Made by a program: the position numbers and the translations under genes. Source: Trichocoleus desertorum NBK24 (GTDB lineage: Bacteria > Cyanobacteriota > Cyanobacteriia > FACHB-46). From it: a stretch of DNA of 64,000 nt. The notes beneath the pieces are model-generated. The model was not told where the DNA came from. It worked only from the letters and a program-made list of their open reading frames with translations, and did no database searches. The stretch covers positions 2,432,628 through 2,496,627 of the forward strand of contig NZ_CP116619.1 of NCBI RefSeq assembly GCF_030409055.1, given 5' to 3'. Numbering within the stretch: position 1 is the stretch's first letter; the number at the start of each line of letters is the position of its first letter. This document shows, one piece after another, positions 55,987-64,000 of this stretch.

Positions 55987-56718
55987 TTAAGAGAGTATTT
56001 CTATTTCGCTGCGATGAGGAAGTGAATCTATCCCTTTCAGAAAGATTTGATCTTCCAAATAAGACAGTTGGTAGCACAGTTCTCTGCCTGGCGAAACTGC
56101 CCAAAAATATACGGGCTTCACAAAAGCGCAAAGTTCATACTTAGGATGATTAGTCTTACATTTGCAGTCATTTTTACTATGCTGTCCCTGTTGGCAGCAG
56201 TAATGAAAGTCTTCAATCAATTTTTCAAACTCACGGCTATCTTTCTTCACCTCTCCGCAGATCAAAACTTTTCCAGCCTGAGACTTAATGATTAGATCTA
56301 CACCACGGGCTAACGCTCCGAAATCTTCTCTTCTCGCCTCTATCTGTACTTGAGATATATCCCACCCGTATTTCAAGATTAATGCTGATGCAGCTGCAAG
56401 TTGACTAATACCCTCCCGAAATAAAGCCCGTGTCTTACGACCCTTATAAGCAAAATGCCAGAATAATTGAAACCCCTTTTGCTGGCCTTTGCTTCCAGTT
56501 GGTTTTAGCAGGAGAGAACTTTGAGCATAGCCTCCATCATCAATACTAAAGAGCTGTGCTTCCAACCCTAAAATAAAATATTTTGCTTCGTCACTGTCCA
56601 AAGCAGGGTCGATGCGTAGAACAGGCTTATTGTCGGCTATAGACTCATGAACCGGGAGGATGGCATACCTCTCCTCCAGATACTTCTCTAGTTCACAAAT
56701 CCAATTTCTTTGCTGCAT
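55987..56718 (-). CDS. Putative PD-(D/E)XK nuclease-like protein, unknown family
   Basis: A 243-residue protein I do not recognise. Residues about 139-160 read GVDLIIKSQAGKVLICGEVK, which fits a PD-(D/E)XK core with D141, E156 and K158. Between about 173 and 198 are C-C-(x5)-H-(x4)-C-x-C-(x3)-H residues (FHYCCQQGQHSKNDCKCKTN) that may bind zinc. The first half has KGFQLFWHFAYKGRK and a helical region. The gene is alone in an AT-rich patch, next to a 123-bp MITE-like element, which suggests acquisition. It could be a solitary restriction or repair nuclease. Confidence 0.6.
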   Translation of the reverse strand: MQQRNWICELEKYLEERYAILPVHESIADNKPVLRIDPALDSDEAKYFILGLEAQLFSIDDGGYAQSSLLLKPTGSKGQQKGFQLFWHFAYKGRKTRALFREGISQLAAASALILKYGWDISQVQIEARREDFGALARGVDLIIKSQAGKVLICGEVKKDSREFEKLIEDFHYCCQQGQHSKNDCKCKTNHPKYELCAFVKPVYFWAVSPGRELCYQLSYLEDQIFLKGIDSLPHRSEIEILS

Positions 56719-57134
56719 ATTCTGCTGTTTTCAAAAGCTGCCGCTAGACTGTTAAAAACAGCTTTTCTAAACTATTACACAATCTTCAAACTAAGTATTC
56801 AAAAAAATATCCTTTATCAAAAACTTCATTGATTCGATATTTCTGATATTTTCTAGGATGATTCAACAGAAATCATAGCTTTCATAATTTTCGCCATTCC
56901 CTATCTCATGCAATCATACAGGGTGCATCTCACCTTTCTAGAGCCATAGATTTTATGATTTTCCGAGACCGCTTTGAAAGATTGGTAGGAAGGGTTTCAA
57001 ATCTCAGACATTTATCCTTATTGCATAACTGGGATGCACCCTCTCATACATTTTCTGAGGGAAAGTTTACATTATCGAGAAAATTCTTGGCAGGGAAGAT
57101 AACCTAGGGGTGTAGCCTTCAGACTGGCTGAGTC
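56719..57134. other. AT-rich intergenic region containing MITE candidate
   Basis: No gene is supported. The AT content is visibly higher than in surrounding DNA. It includes the inverted-repeat element at 56920-57042. Confidence 0.5.
56920..57042. mobile_element. MITE-like element with 13-bp terminal inverted repeats
   Basis: AGGGTGCATCTCA (56920-56932) and its inverse TGGGATGCACCCT (57030-57042) match at 12 of 13 positions. TCATAC occurs just outside both ends (56914-56919 and 57044-57049, the latter one base away), resembling a target duplication. No coding capacity exists inside 123 bp. Confidence 0.5.
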
Positions 57135-58400
57135 ATGACCACAAACCTGACCGGAATTACCCTGCGGCAAGCCGAAGAAGCCGATCTCCCTCAAATTGTT
57201 AATTTAGACCGCTTAGCCTTTGCTCCTCTGCGATCGCCTGCTGAGATTGAGCGCGATTGGTACGGGCAAGGACTAAACTTACCCGGTCGTCAACAGATGC
57301 TCGCTGTGGATGACTTAACTGGGCAGGCCGTTGCCACCTATGCTCAGCTAGATCTCAGCGTGGCGCTAGAAGGACAGGAGTTTGCCACGGCTGGAGTAGT
57401 GGGAGTGGCGGTGGCTCCAGAGCGGCGGGGCCAGCGAATTGCGCGGTTTATGTTAGAGCAAGGGGTGCAGGAATGGCGATCGCAGCAGATTCCTCTAGCG
57501 ATGCTTTACCCCTTCCAGCACGGGTTCTATCGGCAGTTAGGTTGGGCCTGGGTTGGGCGGCTGCATCAATATACGGTGGCAGCCAAGCATTTGCCACTTT
57601 ACCCGGAGCGGTTTGGCATGGTGTCCTACGAACCCCAACAACACCAATCCGCCTTGCAAGATGTATATCAACGATTAGCATTGCGCCGGAATGGATGGTT
57701 ACAACGGCAAGAATTACAGTGGCAACCTCGCCTCAAGCCAGAACCAGGAAAAGAAATCTACTGTTATCAAGAAGCGGGCAAGCTGCTTGGCTATGTGATT
57801 CTGCAATACGCGCCTGCGGATTCTCTTCCCGGTACGCTATCTGTCGTGATCCAAGAATGGGTGGCGGTGAATGCTGATGCTTATCGAGGAATTTTGGGCT
57901 TTCTCTCGGCGCTGCGAGATCAAGTGCATACTGTGGTTTGGAACACTTACCCCGAAGACCCTTTCCCCTACTTAGTTCGGGAGCAGCACCGAGTTTTAGA
58001 TGCGAATCAAGCTCCTCGCTTATATGGCTTTACCCATCGCTTTGGTGAGATTGGTGGTGGATTTATGTGGCGCTTAGTGGATCTGACCACCGCCTTTCGG
58101 CTCCGTCCTGTCAAAGCAGGTTCTCCCTTTATCCTGACCTTCCAAGTTAGCGACCCGATCTTAGGTGATCAAACGATTACGGCTAACTTTACGGCCGAAC
58201 GGATGCATCCCGTAACTCAGCCTGTACCTGCGATCGTGAAAACCTCTGTAGAACATTTGACAGAATTATTCTGTGGCTTGCGTCGGGCTACAGAAATGGT
58301 CTGGACGCGAGAAATTGAATATGAGGGCGATCGCGCTTTGCTGCAAAAGTTAGATGCGGCTTGGCAATGTACCCCACCCTTCTGCTGGGACTATTTCTAG
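57135..58400 (+). CDS. Eis-like GNAT acetyltransferase
   Basis: A 421-residue protein with two GNAT domains and an SCP-2-like tail, as in Eis enzymes. The first GNAT domain has the acetyl-CoA motif GVAVAPERRGQRIARFMLEQ (about 95-114). ITLRQAEEADLPQIVNLDRL opens it. The C-terminal part PFILTFQVSDPILGDQTITA resembles the sterol-carrier-like domain. Eis-type enzymes acetylate amines; the substrate here is unknown. Confidence 0.88.
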   Translation: MTTNLTGITLRQAEEADLPQIVNLDRLAFAPLRSPAEIERDWYGQGLNLPGRQQMLAVDDLTGQAVATYAQLDLSVALEGQEFATAGVVGVAVAPERRGQRIARFMLEQGVQEWRSQQIPLAMLYPFQHGFYRQLGWAWVGRLHQYTVAAKHLPLYPERFGMVSYEPQQHQSALQDVYQRLALRRNGWLQRQELQWQPRLKPEPGKEIYCYQEAGKLLGYVILQYAPADSLPGTLSVVIQEWVAVNADAYRGILGFLSALRDQVHTVVWNTYPEDPFPYLVREQHRVLDANQAPRLYGFTHRFGEIGGGFMWRLVDLTTAFRLRPVKAGSPFILTFQVSDPILGDQTITANFTAERMHPVTQPVPAIVKTSVEHLTELFCGLRRATEMVWTREIEYEGDRALLQKLDAAWQCTPPFCWDYF

Positions 58401-58423
58401 CTCAGTGCCAGTAGAGTTCAGCG

Positions 58424-59740
58424 CTATTGCGAGTCTTCTGACTGGTCTAAAGAATTACCAGCTTGAAAAGCATTCAGATTTTTAAGTTGCTGATCGACGC
58501 TTTGTAGCAGTTGATTCAGGGCTGGCAAAGCTTCCAATGGGGTACCGCTTAAGCCAAGATCTGTTTCAGCACGATCGCGAATTTCATCTAATTTGCGCTG
58601 CAATTGCTGAGCAATACCCAAAGCATCTCGACTGAGGTTGGCTATTTGCTGCTGCTGATAAAACTTTAAGGCTGCACCACGGAGAACTTGTAGCGTTGCT
58701 TCTTCTCCATAGGTACCAGGCATGACTCGAAACCGTAATAGGAGGCGAGACTGTTGATACAGACGCTCGACTTCCTCTTGCCTGGGCTTCTGAACAGGAA
58801 TCATGGGCAGGTTTGTGAGCCGCTTCAGTTCGTTAATCACACCTTGGAAGACAGCAGCAGGCAAATTTTCCAAGACGGACTGTAGCACCCCATTTTGGCT
58901 CCATAGAATCCGTCCCTGATGTTGTTGTCGCTCAAAATAAAGCCGACCAATTCCCCCAACCAGGACTCGTCCTAGCAGTTCATCCAACAAATTTTTAGGT
59001 GGGAGGGCAGTCAGTACCTCAATCGGGCTAGATAAATGATGGGGATGTACGTCCAAGATGGGCAGAGAAGAAGCGGCTGTCGTGGGTGGCACATCTGGAG
59101 GCGCAGAAATCTCTGGAGAGGCGGAAATCTCTGGGGAGGCTGGGGGTTTGGTTGCAGCAGTGGTTGACTGGATGGGACTCGGTTGGGTGGTACGACCAGG
59201 AGATGCAGCGGCGGGTGTGATGAACTCAGTTTCATCCATCTTGAACCCAGGAATATCGATGTTGTCTGGGCTATCTACCACCAGGGTCGGTTGATTGTTG
59301 CGGTCTGGCGGAGCGGCGGGGCGAGGTTCTGAGGTGGAAGGCGTAGAAGGCTGAGCCAGCCTAGGAGCCGCTTTTTGCGACTTCTGCTTTTGCTGATCTG
59401 CATGACTGAGATAAGCAGAAAGCATTTTTTGATGGATTTCTGAGGAGATGGAGCGGGGCACCAAGGAACAGTTAATATAAGCCAAAATTCTTCGGACATA
59501 GTCCAAAGCCGCTGTGTCCTCCAAATTCACCATGCCTAAATTCAGGCGGCTACCTTCCACGGACAAAGGTAACACTTGGTGATAGAGACAAGCCTCAAAA
59601 GGGAGAAGACTATCAATTAACTGAAACATTTGCGCGGAATCCAGCCAAGCCATACCGTCGGTTTGAACTGACGATAAAGAAGGGTGATTACTAGGGCTGG
59701 TGTCCTGACGCCCGCCGCGATCGCCTAAGGGAGACGCCAT
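58424..59740 (-). CDS. PilB/GspE-like N-terminal domain protein lacking ATPase
   Basis: A 438-residue protein. Residues about 35-115 resemble the MshEN/GSPII_E_N domain (LLPFEACLYHQVLPLSVEGS, RLNLGMVNLEDTAALDYVRRIL). A Pro/Ser/Thr-rich linker follows to about 230. The region about 235-370 resembles the N2 domain of PilB (LLDELLGRVLVGGIGRLYFE, GVINELKRLTNLPMIP, LRFRVMPGTYGEEATLQVLRG), but the Walker motifs of the ATPase do not follow; instead there is a helical tail. It lies 170 bases downstream of the HetZ-related gene, the order of hetZ and patU in Anabaena. Identity with PatU is only a suggestion from position. Confidence 0.65.
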   Translation of the reverse strand: MASPLGDRGGRQDTSPSNHPSLSSVQTDGMAWLDSAQMFQLIDSLLPFEACLYHQVLPLSVEGSRLNLGMVNLEDTAALDYVRRILAYINCSLVPRSISSEIHQKMLSAYLSHADQQKQKSQKAAPRLAQPSTPSTSEPRPAAPPDRNNQPTLVVDSPDNIDIPGFKMDETEFITPAAASPGRTTQPSPIQSTTAATKPPASPEISASPEISAPPDVPPTTAASSLPILDVHPHHLSSPIEVLTALPPKNLLDELLGRVLVGGIGRLYFERQQHQGRILWSQNGVLQSVLENLPAAVFQGVINELKRLTNLPMIPVQKPRQEEVERLYQQSRLLLRFRVMPGTYGEEATLQVLRGAALKFYQQQQIANLSRDALGIAQQLQRKLDEIRDRAETDLGLSGTPLEALPALNQLLQSVDQQLKNLNAFQAGNSLDQSEDSQ

Positions 59741-59910
59741 AGAAACTCATTAACTTGATTACCTACTATCCTAATCGGGCCAGTCCTGAAAATCCCGGAT
59801 TAAGCTAAGCAGATTCAACTAGATTTGTGTGGAGTTATAGCGAATTTTTTGTCTGTGTGTCTCAGCCAAGACTTCAGCAGCCACTTCAGGTAGCTATTAC
59901 AGCCGTTAGT

Positions 59911-61041
59911 TTAAGACACACTACGGATTTCTTGAGCCGCAAGATAGAGTTTGCTCCACTCGCCCATGACCTGATTGGTCTTTAAGTTCAAATCGCCCGC
60001 GATCGCTTCTAAAGTGCTTCCTTCCCTAAGCCGATCCAGTAGTTGTCGTTGTTCGTTAGTGAGGCTATCGACGTATTTCTGCCACTGCTCCGGGGTTAGA
60101 CCGAGGCTGTGTTCCTGCAAAGAAGTCTCTAGCCAATTTGCTACCAGATCTGGTTCATTTTTTAAGGCGAAAACTCGAATCGCGTGATAGCTAATTTTCT
60201 CTCGCAACCGATAAACTTGCTTGATCGGCAGGTCTAAAGTCCGAGCGATCGCTTCTTGCGAGTGACCTTGCAGGTAAAGCTGTAACCAACGAGCTGCATC
60301 TGGTTCTACTTTCTCGGCTAGGTATTGCTCAAACGATTGCTTCACGGCAGTCCGAGCCCTTTGTTGTTCTTCCCAAGCTTGCGCATCTTGGTATTGAGCC
60401 ACGGCTTGGTTGTCGAGCAAGCTGACCGGGTTTTCAGCTTCATCGGGGGTGATTTCTTCCGAAACCAGTCGCACTAAATCACCGCTGGGCACTTGAGTCA
60501 TCCCACCCCGCTGAGAGCGTCGCAGATAGTTAACGAAGCGATAGACTAGCAGCGGTTGATTGCGAATGGGTCTGAGGCAGTATTCTTCGACACTTGCCAA
60601 TAACAGTATATTCCGCATCCGAGGCTCTGAGGTGCACTGAGCAATCCAAGTTACTTGCTGTTGCATATAGCCATCGCTCTGCAACAGTTCCTGAACTACT
60701 TCCTGCAAGACATCCACAACCGAACGTTGGCGATCGCGGCTAAGAGCAACCCAAGTCTTAATTTTGTTGCGAATCAAAAACAAGCTACTAAGGCGCTGAA
60801 TCAGGTTACGGTAAGCCCGTTCTGGCCCCACACCAAGATAGCGCTGTTGCAAAATCCGATAGCGATAATCCATTGCTTGCTGAACGATCGCCAGTTGGTC
60901 GGGAGCTAACGTGTCAAAGCGCGCTAAGTCCTCTCCCATCAGCCAACGGATAATGCTTTCCCGATGTGTCACAGATTGCTTGGAGCATTCCGTTTCTAGT
61001 TGCGATCGCCAGTCATTTGCCAGTTTGTCTGCCAGTCTCAT
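59911..61041 (-). CDS. HetZ-related protein
   Basis: A 376-residue, mostly helical protein. Its C-terminal half aligns by memory with HetZ: FEQYLAEKVEPDAARWLQLY, SQEAIARTLDLPIKQVYRLR, then NWLETSLQEHSLGLTPEQWQ and a final HTH (STLEAIAGDLNLKTNQVMGE). HetZ acts in heterocyst commitment in Anabaena, but HetZ-related proteins also occur in filamentous strains without heterocysts, where they may affect cell division. The N-terminal half differs from HetZ proper. Confidence 0.65.
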   Translation of the reverse strand: MRLADKLANDWRSQLETECSKQSVTHRESIIRWLMGEDLARFDTLAPDQLAIVQQAMDYRYRILQQRYLGVGPERAYRNLIQRLSSLFLIRNKIKTWVALSRDRQRSVVDVLQEVVQELLQSDGYMQQQVTWIAQCTSEPRMRNILLLASVEEYCLRPIRNQPLLVYRFVNYLRRSQRGGMTQVPSGDLVRLVSEEITPDEAENPVSLLDNQAVAQYQDAQAWEEQQRARTAVKQSFEQYLAEKVEPDAARWLQLYLQGHSQEAIARTLDLPIKQVYRLREKISYHAIRVFALKNEPDLVANWLETSLQEHSLGLTPEQWQKYVDSLTNEQRQLLDRLREGSTLEAIAGDLNLKTNQVMGEWSKLYLAAQEIRSVS

Positions 61042-61289
61042 GGAGTTGCGATCCTGTTAGTCCCTATTAGTCCCTATCTATAGAGTTTGTCGCCAACCCC
61101 CACACTTGGCCCTCACCCACATGGGTAAAAATATCCCTTACTGATACGTAAATTTACGTTAATTAAGCTCTAGCCTAGCAGCGAAATCAACTCTAGCCAC
61201 GCTTTCAGTGTTGGTTTACACCTTACACCTATCGTCACGCCTTGCACCTAAAGCCCTAGGGCTATCAGTTTGCTTAGAAGTAGGTTCGC

Positions 61290-61586
61290 CTAGTAATCGG
61301 CATTTTCGCTACTGTCATCAATAGAAGTCACCAAACGCTCCAACGCTTCGGTCAAGTGGTTCAAGCGCTCCATAGAATGGTTTTGGGTTTCGGCCAAGGT
61401 TTGCACAGCATCGCTTAAGGCAAAAATTTGGTATCCCTGCTGCTGTACTTGCTGAGACTGCTGCTGCACTTGCACCGCCAAAACATCTACCCGCTCAGCT
61501 AAGCGATCAATTGTTTCGGTGGTCGCTAGTACAGCTTCACCAATTTGCTGAATAATCGATTCCAAACGGCTTACTCTAACTTCCAC
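61290..61586 (-). CDS. Small coiled-coil protein
   Basis: A 98-residue protein with heptad repeats throughout (LESIIQQIGEAVLATTETID, LAERVDVLAVQVQQQSQQVQ), ending in an acidic SSENADY tail. It should form a coiled coil. No function is recognised. It is upstream of the HetZ-related gene on the same strand, 248 bases away. Confidence 0.65.
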   Translation of the reverse strand: MEVRVSRLESIIQQIGEAVLATTETIDRLAERVDVLAVQVQQQSQQVQQQGYQIFALSDAVQTLAETQNHSMERLNHLTEALERLVTSIDDSSENADY

Positions 61587-62254
61587 GCCTCAGAGTCCTT
61601 ATCATCAGATTGCAATTTGAGTGAGCATTTTGCACCCTAAAGTCTCGTAAACTCTTAACCGCTGATTGTCAAGGCATTTCTGCCCTCTAGAGTGGCTAGC
61701 TTTCTATGCCGTGGAGCTATCGTTGTGCAATCGCGTCTGCAATCACGAAGAGTAGCTCGCAATCAGCGCTAGTTGATCTGAACTCAGCTAAGAACTTGAA
61801 TAATCAACAGTTCTAGCATCTTCTCAGGATTAACCGACAAGCTTAAACAATCTCATTAAACGATTAGGCAGCCCAATGCACTGGCCTAATGTATCTGGCT
61901 CAAACAGATTTTGCTTAAAAACACTGGCTCACAGACCTTGGGTTAACAGAAGTTTCATCTGTGTTCGTGACAGGTCAGACAGGAAACGAGGGTAAGCTCA
62001 GGGGCAGCTAGTTTAGAGCCACTAATTTTAGAGCCACCAATTTAGAGCCATTAATGTCGGTCTTGAGGGCAGATGCCACCCTAAGTCTGAAATCTTGACT
62101 TGCCTTCATTGAAACTTTATAAAACAGTAGCGTTATGCAGAAGGCAATGAAGATTTAGATAAGCCTTGGGAGAAACCTATCACTATCCATCGAGACACGT
62201 CTATATATTATGTGTGCGTACGTGCTTCTACGGTCCTATAATGACAGGCTTGTC
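61587..62254. other. Intergenic region with 15-bp tandem repeat
   Basis: No gene is supported in about 670 bases. Three near-copies of TTTAGAGCCACTAAT lie at 62012-62055. The rest has no clear structure; promoters of both neighbours are expected here. Confidence 0.4.
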
Positions 62255-62932
62255 ATGACGACGCATTCTCTACTGTCATCAACAGCTAGCCCCCTGATGG
62301 TGCCGGAGTCTGTCTTTCAGGTTCCCCATCCATCCACCTGCTCTGTAGCAAAGCGGTTGCTCGACATTGTCGGCAGCATTATTGGCTTATTGATTTTAGC
62401 TTTAGTGTTCGTCCCGGTGGCGATCGCGATCAAGCTAGATAGCCCTGGCCCGATTTTCTATAAGCAAAAACGTTATGGGCTGCATGGCCAGCCTTTTGAG
62501 ATCCGCAAATTCCGCTCAATGGTGGAAAATGCCGATGCTCTCAAAGCGCTAATCCCTAACGAAGCCAAAGGATTGATCTTCAAAAATCGTGAAGATCCTC
62601 GAATCACGCAGATAGGTCGTTTTCTGCGCCGTACTAGCCTCGACGAATTCCCGCAGTTTTGGAATGTGTTGAGAGGGGAAATGAGTTTGGTTGGCACCCG
62701 TCCTCCCACGGCTGACGAAGTGGTTCACTATGACGAGCGTCACTGGCAGCGCTTGTCCGTAAAGCCCGGTATCACCGGAGAATGGCAAGTCAACGGTCGT
62801 TCTTCAGTCAAAGACTTTGAAGCAATTGTAGACTTGGATTTGCGCTATCAGAGCCATTGGACTCCTTGGTACGATCTGACGATCATCTTCAAGACCGTAT
62901 TTGTGATCTTTGCCAAAACAGGCGCTTACTAA
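62255..62932 (+). CDS. Polyprenyl-phosphate sugar-1-phosphate transferase
   Basis: A 225-residue WcaJ/PglC-type enzyme that loads the first sugar phosphate onto the lipid carrier for exopolysaccharide or glycan synthesis. One membrane helix (IIGLLILALVFVPVAIAI) precedes the core, with KLDSPGPIFYKQKRYG, FEIRKFRSM, RRTSLDEFPQFWNVLRGEMS, LVGTRPP and PGITGEWQVNGRS. I chose the start MTTHSLL (62255); the 15 codons before it are not family-like. It is followed by a terminator. Confidence 0.9.
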   Translation: MTTHSLLSSTASPLMVPESVFQVPHPSTCSVAKRLLDIVGSIIGLLILALVFVPVAIAIKLDSPGPIFYKQKRYGLHGQPFEIRKFRSMVENADALKALIPNEAKGLIFKNREDPRITQIGRFLRRTSLDEFPQFWNVLRGEMSLVGTRPPTADEVVHYDERHWQRLSVKPGITGEWQVNGRSSVKDFEAIVDLDLRYQSHWTPWYDLTIIFKTVFVIFAKTGAY

Positions 62933-63307
62933 CTCACTCAGCCAACTCACTCAGCCGCGATCGCCTCACTTTTAGGCTGACATCACTTTCGGGCTGATAA
63001 AAAACAGCATGCTCTAGTTCCACCACTCTGTCCTTAAACGGCAGGGTGTTTTTTTATAGTGGTGCAGTAGAGCAGGGTCACAAACAGCTACTTGGGAACT
63101 ACTGGGGAGACAGATTAGCTGAAAAAAGCATTCAGGATGCTTCGTTGTACTCACTTCGTGCTAGCGTTAGCCCAACTATGGGAGAGTTGCTTGAACATTC
63201 ACAAATGCAAACCAATGGGTCCAGACCAGAGCTGAGATGGCGAGCCATGTCATTAGTACCGCCAGTAAAGCAAAACTCCCTAGTTGGTGATGTGAGGAAG
63301 TGCCGCA
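62933..63307. other. Intergenic gap with terminator
   Basis: Apart from the hairpin at 63024-63055 I see no gene or repeat. A frame at 63046-63315 begins inside the terminator and has no recognisable features. Confidence 0.4.
63024..63055 (+). terminator. Rho-independent terminator
   Basis: CACTCTGTC pairs with GGCAGGGTG over nine pairs (two G-T) around a seven-base loop. Seven T residues follow. It ends the sugar transferase transcript. Confidence 0.8.
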
Positions 63308-64000
63308 ATGTTTGAACTATTAACGTTAGTTCTGCTGTGGCTGCTAGTTGGCATAATTATTTGGTACGTCCTCCAGAAGCTGATTCCGAAGGAGTACTAC
63401 ACCTGGCTCGGTGCCTTTGTGATGGTGTTGTTCATCATTCTGGCCTTCCTCACGCCGACCAGCCGAATTGTCTCTACGGTTTGGAGTGTACTCTCGCTGC
63501 CTTTTAAGCCACTGGGCTTGTCTTTGTTGCTGCTGGGTAGTGCGGCCACCAAAATGGACAAAGGAGGGCTAAAAAAGCCTGGAGGCACTTTAGTCATCGC
63601 AGCTTTGTTAATTCTGCTAATTTCCAGTACTCCCTTTGTGGCTTACGCTTTAGCTCAAAAAACAGAGCAATCCGCTATTCAGTTTGATCAGCAACGGCGA
63701 GAACTCTGTGATCTCCAGTGCCCTACCACATTGACACCGCCAGAAGAGCAAACAGCCGCCGCGATCGCGGTTCTGGGGTGGGGAACCACGCAGGCAAATC
63801 TACCGTATCGGCGGCAAATTCAGCTTACAGATACGGGCGATCGCATTATTTACGCCGCTCAACTGTATCAAGATCAACTACGGCTGGGGAATCGACCTTT
63901 AGTCATTGTTAGTGCAGGTCCGAGGGGCGATTTACAAGGGAAGCCGGAGGAAATTGTGGAAGCAAGGGATATTGAAACCTTGCTGATCAATATGGGAGTG
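63308..64000 (+). CDS. YdcF/DUF218-family membrane protein, 5' part (runs off window)
   Basis: 231 residues are present and the frame is open at the window end. Two or three membrane helices come first (LLTLVLLWLLVGIIIWYVL, WLGAFVMVLFIILAFLTP, LVIAALLILLISSTPFVAYA). The DUF218 domain begins near AIAVLGWGT, with GDRIIYAAQLYQDQL and PLVIVSAGPRGD. YdcF/ElyC/SanA proteins are envelope-related with unclear biochemistry. The start is the ATG at 63308. Confidence 0.85.
   Translation, partial: MFELLTLVLLWLLVGIIIWYVLQKLIPKEYYTWLGAFVMVLFIILAFLTPTSRIVSTVWSVLSLPFKPLGLSLLLLGSAATKMDKGGLKKPGGTLVIAALLILLISSTPFVAYALAQKTEQSAIQFDQQRRELCDLQCPTTLTPPEEQTAAAIAVLGWGTTQANLPYRRQIQLTDTGDRIIYAAQLYQDQLRLGNRPLVIVSAGPRGDLQGKPEEIVEARDIETLLINMGV

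Noticed and set aside
63046-63315. 89-residue frame before the YdcF gene
   Set aside because: It starts inside the T-tail of a terminator and overlaps the YdcF start; no domain features are seen.
1-64000. CRISPR arrays
   Set aside because: No regularly spaced repeats with unique spacers were seen; the direct repeats found are minisatellites or coding repeats.

Overview
The window is chromosomal DNA from a cyanobacterium. The HIP1 palindrome GCGATCGC recurs throughout. Many genes are cyanobacterial or plastid-lineage families: BtpA, an ABA4-like protein, DUF1802, DUF3082, DUF3386, a HetZ-related protein and a rimO-crhR pair. Genes are mostly single or in pairs, with moderate intergenic gaps. 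A filamentous, probably non-heterocystous lineage is my inference; no rRNA, tRNA or CRISPR array is visible to fix the taxonomy.

Layout. 1-1224 is the N-terminal third of smc. 1411-2846 is a small accessory cassette: a lone integrase-core-like protein, a RelE-type toxin and an antitoxin in reversed order. 2952-4847 encodes a CASTOR/POLLUX-type channel. 5162-9456 is an IS-disturbed region. One IS630-family element has replaced the last codons of a cold-shock-domain/nuclease fusion gene. A second splits a PEP-CTERM NHL-repeat gene. 9638-24959 carries housekeeping and metabolic genes: an alpha/beta hydrolase, a dgcN-dgcA-like D-glutamate pair, a RAYT transposase between paired REP palindromes, ychF, DUF938, an SLH protein, an XPB helicase with its Bax1 nuclease partner, a B12/radical-SAM protein and an M28 peptidase. 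25006-29204 holds a zinc-ribbon/SPFH pair resembling YdjG/YdjI and a TPR protein. A third IS630-family element (29367-30526) sits exactly in the stop codon of a small gene. 31017-43820 has pentapeptide, SH3/peptidoglycan-binding, ABA4-like, 1501-residue hybrid kinase and gamma-glutamyltransferase genes plus small proteins. 44005-53506 holds a UvrD-type helicase, a VKOR-thioredoxin fusion, btpA, rimO-crhR, a LuxR regulator and DUF3386. 53581-61586 has an osmoprotectant-type ABC transporter, a solitary PD-(D/E)XK-like protein in an AT-rich patch, an Eis-like acetyltransferase, and a degenerate PilB-like gene downstream of a HetZ-related gene. 62255-64000 has a polyprenyl-phosphate sugar transferase and the start of a YdcF-family gene.

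Most notable points. (1) All three IS630-family transposases are split by a -1 shift at a run of 7, 9 or 8 A residues, pointing to expression by slippage rather than three independent decays. (2) There are two nuclease-like proteins with unusual context, the cold-shock/nuclease fusion and the ExK protein at 55987-56718. (3) There are conserved two-gene partnerships (dgcA-dgcN, XPB-Bax1, zinc ribbon-SPFH, rimO-crhR, HetZ-related with PilB-like). (4) There is a textbook-symmetric RAYT/REP locus and a candidate 123-bp MITE. I see no large unknown operon that I could call a new system with confidence.
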